Positions 1 through 12,040 of a DNA stretch of 64,000 nucleotides are shown here, piece after piece. The position numbers and the translations under genes were made by a program. The DNA is from Heliocidaris tuberculata (taxonomy: Eukaryota; Echinodermata; Echinoidea; Camarodonta; Echinometridae), in contig CM046845.1 in the NCBI GenBank assembly GCA_025618425.1, positions 8,911,993-8,975,992 of the forward strand, written 5' to 3'. The notes beneath the pieces are model-generated. The model had not been told where the DNA came from and searched no databases. It was given only the letters and a program-made list of their open reading frames with translations. Each line of letters opens with the position of its first letter. Position 1 is the first letter of the stretch.

Positions 1-104
1 AAGAGGCAAGTACAATAACACAATTAGGAAAATATAATTTATTTGTAGGCCTCTTGTAAAACTCTTCCTACTTTAACAGATAATTTACCTATTTTGAGCA
101 AGTA

Positions 105-375
105 TTATTTCTTATTCTGACACTGTATATATTACTGATGGAGTTGACAAAGATTTTGCTTATGCTATAGTCCCTACTCTGCATTATACATTTAAACTTG
201 TTCAGTTCGTTCATATGTTTAAATGAAGGTACTATGGAATATATGTTATGATTTTTTTTCTTTGTTCTTTGTATGATGGACATCGCATAATAAAATAAAA
301 TTCAGTTTCTACGTCTGAATGGCAGGTGAGGCATAAAAGCTTATCAACTTCTAAATTTTTGTGGCGTCCCCTTTC
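105..375 (-). pseudogene. Non-LTR retrotransposon RT tail, frameshifted remnant
   Basis: Minus-strand reading gives ERGRHKNLEVDKLLCLTC, then FYFIMRCPSYKEQRKKI, the Cys-rich zinc-binding tail found after the reverse transcriptase domain of LINE-type elements. A frame change near 235 continues it as FKCIMQSRDYSISKIFVN. No catalytic RT motif remains. It lies in DPEP copy 1 intron 9. Confidence 0.7.
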
Positions 376-560
376 ATAGAGTCCACCAAAAATGATCTGA
401 AAAATGTGAAAGCAGGTTGTTTCCTTGTCAGAAATTTTGTGAAAATGCCCCCCCCCCCCTCCACCCGATTTTTTTGCTTTGTTTTGTTTCCGTTTTGTTT
501 GTTGTTGTTGTTGTTGTTTTGTTTTTTTTTTTTTGCTTTTTGTTGTCATTTTTGACTCAC

Positions 561-696
561 CTCCTCCGCCCTCCTGAAGACTCGAAGTAGGTTATTACCG
601 AGGGCGCCCTTCACTTCTTGCTCTGTCCATCCTCTTTGAAGGAGTTCAGTCACCAGCTCAGGAAATTTAGAGACATCCTCAAGGCCTTCAGGAACA
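561..696 (-). CDS. DPEP1: DPEP copy 1 exon 9
   Basis: [18 protein letters not shown], then [18 protein letters not shown]. Acceptor TGCAG at 697, donor GTGAGT at 560. No match to the terminal exon of copy 2 is seen in bases 1-560, so that exon is taken to be off window. Confidence 0.94.
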
Positions 697-1608
697 CTGC
701 ATTCATGGATGGAGACCAAAAGATGGATTTATTAGAAATAATTGAATTAATTCAGCTTCGCAGTTGACGAAAAGAAATAGCAGAACCCAAGTAGAGTTTC
801 TATAAGACCCCAAAACCGTTTAAAAGATTTTTAAAGTTTTTTTTTTTTTTTTTTTTGTTTTTTGTTTTTTTTTTTTTTTTTTTACAATATCCCTCAATAA
901 ATAGCAAGATATTCATAATTTTAGTGGCTGCAACTGTTTTTCTGCTTATTAGGGCAATAGGCAAATCAAATTTAAAAATGTTACATCCAGGATCTAAAAT
1001 TATTCATGATGTCCTCCCTTGTTTATGTGTTCAGTATGAAATCTTAGTTTACGCAATGCATGGATTTTAAGTAAACATATTTTTGGAATTAGTCTAACAT
1101 CAGAAATATAAACATGAGCTGTTACGGTAGTTGCAGGGTGCTGGGACCCCCCCCCCCTCCCCCGCCCCCGGCCTCTGAACAGCAATGAAGGAGGGGGAGA
1201 AGAGAGATGGAGACAAAATGTGAAAAAGGAAAACTGGAACATGATAACAAGTGTATTACGACCGCCTCTCCGTGCCCTCCCCACTCGGTCGTTCCGCCCC
1301 ATCACTTTTCATCCACTGTTGCCACTATTCTTCTTTTTCTTCTTTAGGGGAGGGGGGGAGGCTCCCGGGACTGATTGCAACACAAAAAAAATAAATCCAT
1401 GAAAACTCACGTGCCGACGCCGTCATAGTCGCTTCCAAAACCGACGCACTCCCAGCCGCATATATCTTTGATATGATCCATGTGATCTACATGTACAGAA
1501 AGAGAAGATTATAAAACCATATTGATAGTTAGAATGTAAGAAACAAAGGAGAGAGAGAGGGGAGGGGGAGGGGGAGGGGGAAGAGTGTGCGGGGGAGAGA
1601 GAGGGGGA

Positions 1609-1651
<43 letters not shown>

Positions 1652-2770
1652 GCGAGAGTATTCATTGCGAGTGGCAAACATGAGTATCGAACACTTCATT
1701 TTGGGAAGCGGGGGGGGGGGGGGGGGGGGAGGGGCATTGATAAATACAAAGAAATTTGATAACTTTTACTGTGGGTCGTCATGACAATTAATTATCAAGT
1801 TGGTAATGTCACAAAGTATTAAGCCAGTAGAGCTTACAGTATCGCAAGAATCTTTCTTTGTTTAAAGTTACAAAGAAAGAAGATGTATATTGTATACTGT
1901 TTGGTACGGACAGACAAGACGCGCAGTCCTGGGCCCTGTTTCATAAAACTTTCATAAAACAATGACAAGTTGCAATAACTGTTATAAGCTACTGAAATCC
2001 TTGCATCTGATTGGCTGAGAGCAAATTTGTCGGTAAAAATCACTGACAAGACACTTGATGAAGCGCCTCACTGTTGCCAATGAGGCGTCACTTGCCTGAC
2101 GTAGGTCTGCGTCAGTGATTGGCCCGGTCTTTGGCGCATCTTGGGAGAGTAATATCGTACAACAAAAAAGTGAATGCAAAATAAAGATTGCAAACATTGC
2201 AATTAATTAAATGGCGTATGGGCGTATTTTCTTCACAGGCTCGATTAGCGCAGGTCAGGAGCGGATCCAGGATTTTATATAAGGGGGGGGGGCGGCACAC
2301 AAATGCTGGATTGTCAACTCTGGGAAACTGCTCGGTGGGAGATCCGTATTTTTTGGTCCCTCCATAATTATCTGACAAGCAAAAAAAAAAAAAAAAGAGG
2401 TTTTCCGTTCTAAAAGGGGGGGGGGACACAATCACAAAAAGTGGGGGCACAATGCATACTTTTCTTTCAAAGGTGGGGGGGCACGGGCCGGGATTGTCCC
2501 CCCCCCCCCCTAAATCCGCAACTGGCGCAGGTAATAACGCAACCGGAAAGGACGCAACGGGTGTAACGGTCCACATTGTCTGAGGTTATATAGAATGATA
2601 TACTTACCCGCTACTTGAGCAAGTGTAGCATAGTTATCATCAGCTGTGACGTTTGCGGGTGGGCAGTTGATATACTTCGTGTAGAAGTTCACCATGACAA
2701 CTCCTTCATTTTCTCTCTAAAAGATGCAATAGCATATACATAAATAAATAAATAATCATAACAATGATGT

Positions 2771-2819
<49 letters not shown>

Positions 2820-5800
2820 TGAATTTCACAAATTTGTCCATAATGCCCTGCAAAAAAATAGCACTTCAAGAAACAGTGGCGGAGATTTTTTACGCAATTC
2901 TAATCATCAGGGGGGGGGGACGACCTATTGTTACGTCCCCCTCTGATGAAAAGAATTTCCTGCATATTTACGCCCATGTCAAGAAAAAAGGCAAAATAAC
3001 AGATAAGGATTTAGCACACTTCCTCAAGTGCAGTTAACACTTAAAAAAGTTTCCAAATTTAAAAAAAAAGGGAATCTTAAGGTTATGAACATTATCAGAG
3101 AGCGAGTTGAGTTTTCCAACTCTAATAATGCAAAACAAAAAAATAAGCATACAGGATCGCGGATCAAATTTAAAGGTCCCCTGCAACCCAAATGCAAGTT
3201 GATTTCTGTTGATGTGCAGGGATGCATACAACTTTTATTTTGTTATTCAAACATCTAAATATGTTTCATAAACTTTTTAAATATTATTAAAATCAATCAT
3301 TTGCTCAAACATGCTAAGCTCCACCCTAAAAAATGCCAAAGATCTTATTCCTGCAATGACGTGACATCATCTGTCAATCATTAGTGAGCTAAGGAGAGAC
3401 AGTGGTATGTAGCTTTGCCAGAGATGACCATCTGTTATAATAGACCATACAATGCCTGCATAGGAGTTGCTATGTCAGACATGCTGTAGCATCACAAGGA
3501 AAAGAATGGTAATGAGGAGGTATTGTTTGAAAGCATGCAATTCTATTGTGAGTATATGCTGAGCTGGGGGAAGTTACATTCCACTGTCTATTGTAGAATG
3601 TTAGTGTAGCTGACTGATGATTGACAGATGATGTCATTGCAGGAATAAGATCTGGGCCCCGTTGCATAAAACTTACCATTAATGGTAACTCTGCTATCAA
3701 TGGTAACTACCATGGTAACATCACTCAACAGCCAATTAAAATCATGGTTTCCATGGGAGTTACCGTTGATGGAAAAGTTACCGTTAATGCTAAGTTTTAT
3801 GCAACGGGGCCCTGGAGTTGTTTTTTTTTTTTTTTTTTTGTTTTTTTTTAAGGGTGGAGCATAGGGGGTTGGGAAAAATATTTCCCCCAAAAAATTAAAA
3901 TTTATGAAACATATCTAGATGTTTGAATAACAGAATATTAGTTGTATGCATCCCGGCACATCAACAGCAATAAACTTGCATTTGGGTTGCGTTTGGGTCC
4001 TATGGTTTGGGTTGCAGTGGACTTTCAAAGACGGATACAACGTATCATGAAACAGGGGGCTGTTTCAAAGGTGGGGAAGGCACCGGAAAAGGGGCACTTC
4101 TCGTCACAATAGGTGCTGCTTCTGCACATTTACAAAGTACTGCCCAACATGTCGATAAGCTTGTGACCATATATTACTTTAACTATCAATCGTATCATCT
4201 TTGATGCGATATGTTAAATTAATTTTGCACTTCGATACAGATGAAGCAAGCGAATGTAGCTTTTGGAAGGGGCATATTTTATATATGTCAAATTGAAAAT
4301 ATATGGAATTCTTTGAAGGGGTCTTCACTATTTTGGGCAAACATGTCGTCAGTTTCGGACCGAACATGCACCCCCCCCCCCCTTTGCTCCATTCAGACAC
4401 CTCCAAATCTAGAAGCACCAACAAGACACTCATTTTTATCATACCCAACAACGTGTTGTTGTTGTTCATTCACACAAGAAAATCGTATAATCCTTAAAAA
4501 TCTGTTTTGTTTTATACAGCGGCAGATCCAGGATTTTGTGAAAGGGGGGGGGGGCAGCACAATACCGAACAAGCAAGCAAGCAAGAAAAAAAATCACATT
4601 TTCAGATCCCCTTTGGATTGCAAATTTGAAAAGGGGGCACAAAGTTTGGGGGGTTGTGCCGTCAAACTATGTTGCTTGGGTTTCAAAAGGGGGCAAGGGG
4701 CCGGTTGTGCCCCCCCCCCCCGGGGGGCGTTTCATCAAGTGTCTTGTCGGTGATTTTTACCAACAAATTTGCTCTCAGCCAATCAGATGCAAGGATTTCA
4801 GTAGCTTATAACAGTTATTGCAACTTGTCATTGAAGACAAGTTTTATGAAACAGGGCCCTGATCCGCCAGTGGTTTCATACATACCACTCTGTTAAGGAT
4901 GCTATCAGGGGCGTTTCGGTAGTGGTTGCACAGGGTATAGGCTGAGGTGTGACTGAAGATGACGGGTGCCGTAACGAGATCGAGAACGTCATTCATCGTC
5001 TTCACGGAGACGTGTGAGAGGTCGATGAGCATGCCTAGGCGGTTCATCTCTTCAATAACATTCTGTGCAGTGATAAAAATTGTAAACTGTAGCCAGGAGG
5101 TTAAAGGATATGGGCGTTCTTTTTCCCCCATTCTTTTTTCTGCTCTTAGCGGGTGTTGGCTGAAATGTTTTAGGTCCAAATAATTGCACTTTGATTATAA
5201 TATTTTGATTAAATTTCTTTTAGATGAATGACAATTAATGCTGGAACAGCATTCCATGTGAACTTAAATCATGTCCTTCATTATCAGTATTTAAACGAAA
5301 ATTCAAGTCTTATATACTGCAAAAAGATGTTCAACACAATTTACATTAGCATGCTATATATGTTCAACCTCCCTTTTTCTATCTACATGTAATCCTCAAC
5401 CTTAATTCTCATCCTGCTCCTAGTTCTCTCTCTCTCATCTCTCTCTCTCTATCAATCTCCCTTATTCTTTCCCTTTCCCTCATCTTTTTGTCTTTTTAAA
5501 ATGTTATTTTTTTACTTTCCATATCTTTGTATTATCATTACTTTGGGATTACCCTCGATAAGCCTCTTTGGCTTTTGGTAATCCCTCCATATTCAATTAT
5601 GTATGTGTGTGTATATATAATATATAATATGTTGCTTTTTTGTTGTTGTTTTTCTCCTTATTGTCAATAGTCACAAAATGTATTTTATCATGCTTGTATT
5701 TGTTCTCGTTTGTATTTTTCATGTTGTTTTTATCTTTTGAATTTGAATATGGAAATAAATGAAATGAAATGAAATGAAATGAAATGAAAAAAAACTAATA

Positions 5801-7514
5801 ACTCAACGAGTATCAAATAAATCTTAGGTTAACCAGCCAACTAACCAGCCCCCTCTCTCTCACCCTCTCTGTCTCCCCCCCCCCCCCCTCTCCTCTCTCT
5901 CTCTCCCAATCTCTCTTCAATATTTGTCTCCCCTATCTATCTTCCATACTTCTTTCTGACAAAAAAAGCCAAAGGGAAACATGAGAAGAAGATAAAATAA
6001 CGCCCTTCTTCATAGAATGAGCGTTAGGCCCATTTCAATCAAGTTTGTATACCTTGCCGAAGTCGGTGAGTCCATTGTGTTCTGGGTCAGTCTCTTCGTC
6101 CATCAGCCAGTTATCCGCCCTTGATATATAGATATAAACATGTTGATATCTTGATTGATTGATTGATTAATTGCTTGATTGACTGATGAATCGCTAGATA
6201 GGTAGTTAGATATAGTTTAGTAAATAGAAATATAGATAGACGGGTAGACAGATAGACATGTAGATATAGGCAGATAGATAAAGAGATAGATATAAGGAGA
6301 TAAGTCGGCAAACAGATTGATAGAGGTATGGTAAATACAGAAAGAAAGATAGTTAAATAGACAGAATCTGATAGAGTTGGAGATATATAGACAGGCATAT
6401 AAAGAGACAGACATATTATTTAGATTAAATAAAATATTAATATTCATTTAAATATATCTTTTTATAGAAACCCCATTCTGTCGTCAACACAAATATAAAT
6501 TTTTCTTCATGACCTCTTGGACTGAGTTTCAAAATCTATTTTCAAAAAGATGAATAGTAACGTTTAAAGTTTAGACGTTAATATCGTGAAAAATAACCTA
6601 TTTATCATTCCGATTATATCATAACCATGAATGATTACCCTCTAGAAAATAGATATTCCTTGTTGACAAGTGCTTACCAAGGTGTATTACAACTGTGCGT
6701 GACCGTCATGTATCTGACCCCGAGTTCGTAGAGCATACGCAATGAAGCCATGCTGCTGTCAATGTTATGACCCCCCTCGACGCCGATAAGAGATGCTATC
6801 TTCCCGTTGCCATGGGAATCTTCGATTCCTGTATTGATAACAAGTATAAGTTTACTAGGCTGCTTATGAATATTTTTTAAAAAAGAAGCCAGGACAGAAA
6901 ATTTTGATTTATAAGGTCCGTGTCAAACGAGGCGTCATATCGATTGCGTCATTACCTGCGCTAATCGAGCTTGTGAAGGTAATTAACCCATATGTCAGTT
7001 ACTAAAAGTATTGTCTGCACTGATCATTTGGCAATCACTTTTCAAACGACATCACTCTTTCATGACGCACAAGAGACCATACCAGTCACTGACGCGGTCC
7101 TAAAACGTCAGCAACGCCGTGTGCACGAGGACTGCGTCAGCGATTGGCTCGTTCTTTGACGCGATGTGTGAGAGTGATATCGTCCACCAACAACAACAAC
7201 AAAAAAAAAAAAAGCAAAATGGACAGTACAAAATTAAATTGTTTACTGGCGTACGTACTAATTGCCTCCACAGCTTCGTATGGTCCGCCAACGCCGCTCT
7301 TTCTCTCTCTCTCTCAAAATAGGCAGTGACCGTCCCTTCGAAAGTGGAGTATCCAACATGAAGTGCGCCCCCTCTTTGTAGGCCCAAGAAAAAAATTAAC
7401 GCAACTCCCATCTGCCCCCCCCCTCCCCCCCCCCCCCCCCCCCCCCCAGCCTTGTCAGGGAAGAATTCCATCCCCGTTTCTTAGACGCAGGGTAATTTTG
7501 GAGCCCGTTATTAG

Positions 7515-7550
<36 letters not shown>

Positions 7551-9558
7551 ATACTCTTTGACGGATACCTTGAGCAGTTGTGACGAAATCAAAAGTTTCT
7601 GGGTACATCTGTACCATCCTCTTGATCACGTCTATCTGGTCCAGGATGTGCATGAGGGCGTCATTGTACTGTGAGTCACATGACGTATAGGCAGCCCAAA
7701 ACTGTGGAAAAGCAAATAGTTTTAATATTATCTTATGCCAAGTCATATTTAATAATTATGTCTCAATACTATTTTATCTGTAGGAAAAATTTCCTAGAAT
7801 ATGTTTTATTCCATAACCAAGCAATAACTTGTTTGTAAAGTACATTCTTTTCCGTTTCAACTGTTTTGCTATGAACACGTATGAGAAGAAGAAGAAGAAG
7901 AAGAAGAAGAAGAAGAAGAAGAAGAAGAAGAAGAAGAAGAAGAAGAAGAAGAAGAAGAAGAAGAAGAAGAAGAAGAAGAAGAAGAAGAAGAAGAAGAAGA
8001 AGAAGAAGAGAAGAAGAAGAAAGAAGAAGAAGAAGAAGAAGAAAAAGAAGAAGAAGAAGAAGAAGAAGAAGGAGGAGGAGAAGGAGAAGGAGAAGGAGAA
8101 GAAGAAGAAGAAGGAGAAGAAGAAGAAGAATAGGAGGAGGAGAAGAAGAAGAAGAATAAGAAGGAGAAGAAGAAGATGAAGAAGAAGGAGGAGGAGGAGG
8201 AGAAGGAGGAGAAGAAGAAGAAGAAGAAGAAGAAGAAGAAGAAGAAGAAGAAGAAGAAGAAGAAGAAGAAGAAGAAGAAGAAGAAGAAGAAGAAGAAGAA
8301 GAAGAAGAAGAAGAAGAAGAAGAAGAAGAAGAAGAAGAAGAACAAGAAGAAGATCAGCTTACCTGTGCTCCGACCAATCCTTCCTGAAGTCGAGGTATAT
8401 CTGTATGGGTAGGGTCCCAGGGAGGTGTCCGAGTGAGATCAAAACTTTGTAACTGGTTGTTGGCATTTTGTTTAAACTGCCAAGGTAAATCATTGTGCCT
8501 GGAAGACAATAAAAAAATACATCTTAAAAATAAACATTATACACGGATACCATCAACATAAGTGATAAAAGTGTTTATGTCCTTGAGCCCCCCCCCCCCC
8601 CCATCAAATTTGAAATCACAAATATTCGAGCAGCAATCACCTCAAATTCTTGCAGCGAGGTGGCCTTTCAGTCGTTTGTCGTTGTTTTTTGTATATTTGT
8701 AATTTCGATAGTGAAATTACATTGTCAATTAAAATGATGAGGTGTCAAAATTTTTGCTCGCTCGCAAACTCTAGAAACTTCAAAATTGATATTCGGACAA
8801 GAAACGTCAGTTTTCTGGCGATAGTGTGCCCGTCAGTCTATGACTAAAAGCAACAATGACGGTGGTTGATAAATTTTTTTCATAATTCGTTCACCTAAAT
8901 CGTTCAGCTATATATTGTATAACCCTTTTCTTCTCATATTGCAGTCAAGTATACCTGGACCATAAATGTTGGAAACTGTTGAAATTATATTTTAAAAATG
9001 AGTTTTTCTTTAGTAACTGTTTTCAATATTACATTCGCACTTTTCCTAGGAATCACTAATAATACTCCACAATTTTCTTTCGAACTTTTAAAATCTCCTT
9101 TCTGAAGATAACTGATTCTCAGTATATTGCTTCATAGTACCGTATAAACCGAAAATTTGCTGCCTTTGTCATATCATATATCTCAATTTAGTTTGAACGA
9201 TATCACTTTTAATGTATTCATTAATGTATTACACAGAATTATTGTTAGTGAATGAAAAGCTGAAGCCTTTACCACGGTTGCTATTTCCTTAACCTCATCC
9301 CTGTTACAGTATTTGTATCATCTCTGTCTCTCTCCTTCTCTCTTTCTTTCTTTCTCTCACCCCTTCCTTTTCTCTCTTTCTTTCTCTCCTTCTTCTTTCT
9401 CTTTAAACTGAAATGTGTTGTTCTCAATAATTACCCTGTGCTTGTGTATATATCTTAACCGGGTAGCATGTTATGCGGGTTATTCTGTTGTAGATTACTC
9501 AGAAATGTTAACGGCGGAGAGACTATCCTTTTTAATAGTTTTTAAATATTTTGTATAT

Positions 9559-9589
<31 letters not shown>

Positions 9590-10166
9590 GTTCACTTTTT
9601 TTTTTTAGTTACACGTACATGTATATGTTTACCTTACCTCATTAATTTGTTTTATGTATGCACCAGTCAATGTGGAGAGCCTCTCGACAGAATTTTTAAA
9701 TTCTTTTAGGTGATCCCAATGCAAGCTTTGGCTGGTGCTAAATCTTTATACTGTAATTCTGTTCTGTTATCTTTGTGATGTTCTCTATGTACCTATCTTT
9801 GTTATCATCTCGCCTGGAAATTAAAATTAATCAAATAAATGAAAATAAAAATAAAAATAAATTCGAGCTTCATGTGCTAAAAATTTACATTTTTTTAAAG
9901 TGATGATGCAAGTCAATTAAATGCCTCACATGCCCCTATCATAGTGATATAATCATAAAACACCAGTCAATGCCACGCAAAGGTTTTTTAATAAGAGTCT
10001 ATATGTAAGTCTGTTAGCCCTCTCCTCCATCCCCCCCCCCCCCACACACACACATGCTCCCCTTTCTGTCTCCTTCTGCATGTTCTGCATGTCTCATCCC
10101 CCTCCCCCCCCCTTTCTCTCTCTCTCTCTCTCTTCTCTCTCCTCTCTTTCTTTCTCTCTCTCTCTT

Positions 10167-10198
<32 letters not shown>

Positions 10199-12009
10199 CA
10201 TCTCTCTCTTCGGGTAAACCTACCTCCCACGTCTTGAGAACAGTAAATATACATAAGATACAACTCATCTCATCCGTGATAAGACATAATCAGAAGAAAC
10301 TCGTGACATTCACCATTTAAGTTCCTACTCTTTGAGTATCTATTTACACAACAAACAGCTGGACACTATATCTCTATTCGTGGGTTCCCTTGAACCTAAC
10401 CTGTAACCTAGTTATATAAGCAGAGCATGGGTTGAAAATAGCCTATGTCGTTTGTACGACACTTGCCCCGGCGACAATTGTTCCGCGGTCATTTTTTTTC
10501 TCTCTACAGCGAACGAAAATTCCAAATGTCTTTGAACCATGAAGTTGAAGTTGAAATGAGTACGCTCCCAAAAGCGAAGACGCTGTCCTGGAGAGGGCTG
10601 TAGGTGCTGTGCAGAGTGTAGCTGCATGCAGGTACTTGTGGTGATGTGAATTCCTGGGCAGCTATATACAAATACAGGTGCTCGGTGCAGATGTGACTCT
10701 CATTACAACATCTTGAGGGAAGGGGGCTGCGTCAAAATTTTGTCTATAATGACGGGTAAGGCTGCACCCCTAAAGGTCATCACTGTGCCTGAAGTTACTA
10801 CTTTGGTTGGGAGAGTGTTCTAGGTTCTTACAGCTCGTGGTGAAAAGACTGTATAGGCTGCAGTTGACTACTGAGTATGGTTGAGGTTGTAACAGGTTGT
10901 CGTTTTGAACACTGTGTCCAACTCTAATCCTAACCCTAACCCTAACCCTAACCCTAACCTAGAACCCAATTTCAACCCTATGCCTTATCCTATATCTTTG
11001 AAAAAATAAAGCCAGGAACAAAGCCTGAACAAACAACTATCGGATCACCGCCATGACGCCTTGCGTGTCATATCAGCATTAGTTATGAGAAAATGCGTCA
11101 GATGCTACAGCATCGTGTTGAGATATAATTCCGTGTTATGATAACCAGATAAATCTATCGCGATAACAACGTTGAGAGGGCCTCATTGAACTCAAGGGTT
11201 ATCAACTTGTTGGGGGAGAAGACCTTATCTGAATGAAGAAAAAAACAAATAGACATATTCTTCAAATATAATTGCATTTGTTCAATAGAGTTCACTCATT
11301 TAAAAAGTTTGGTTTATTTTACCTGACTGCTAAGAAAACAGGTCTTGCGTGTAAGTAAGCAACCAGTGAACCAACGGCTTTAAGTCCTCTCCGAGGACTG
11401 AAGGATTAATGCCTTACCAACGGGCACTAGCGCATCCACTTGGTTTCGAACCCGGGTCCTCCCAGTTACGAGACCACTGCTCTACCACTGAGCCATCGCG
11501 CCTCCTCTTATTAACCATGCATCTTGTCATATCAGTGCCCTAAAATGAAAGTCAAAGGGTGCCAATCACCAAAAGATATTTTTCTCTATATGTTAGAGGA
11601 TCCATGTCGTTATACTATAGTCAGAATATGGGCTTCAAATATTAATTCTATAAAGAGATATTGCAATTTTAATTACACGCTCTATAGGCGTAAAAGCGAC
11701 TCATGAGTAGACCACTACTCGACGCACCCGTACGCGCGCGCAAAAATAAAGGCTCGCGCGGAACCAAACTCGGAGTTCGGTTCCGCGCGAGCATTTTCAT
11801 CCTATTCTTTATTTCATTCATACTTTTTAACGGTTGACCTATAGAATGCCAGATAAAGTTCTTTGAGGTTGATTTTATACTTTCTAACTAGACACAAATT
11901 ATTTTTTCAGGTGATTGGTACACTTTAACTATATTTGCTTATGGTTGAATGTGGCAATTGTTCTCGATATATTCATGAAAATCCACGACACCCCCCCCCC
12001 CCCCCCCCC

Positions 12010-12040
<31 letters not shown>

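Noticed and set aside
1..560. Last exon of DPEP copy 1
   Set aside because: No sequence resembling [13 protein letters not shown] or the copy 2 last exon was found here; it is assumed to lie off window.
7829..8412. Long Lys/Arg-rich or Phe/Ser-rich reading frames
   Set aside because: They are translations of the GAA/TTC repeat tract and have no non-repetitive content.
11435..11505. Possible tRNA-Thr gene (minus)
   Set aside because: No 3' acceptor strand complementary to the 5' end; it continues into a SINE body.
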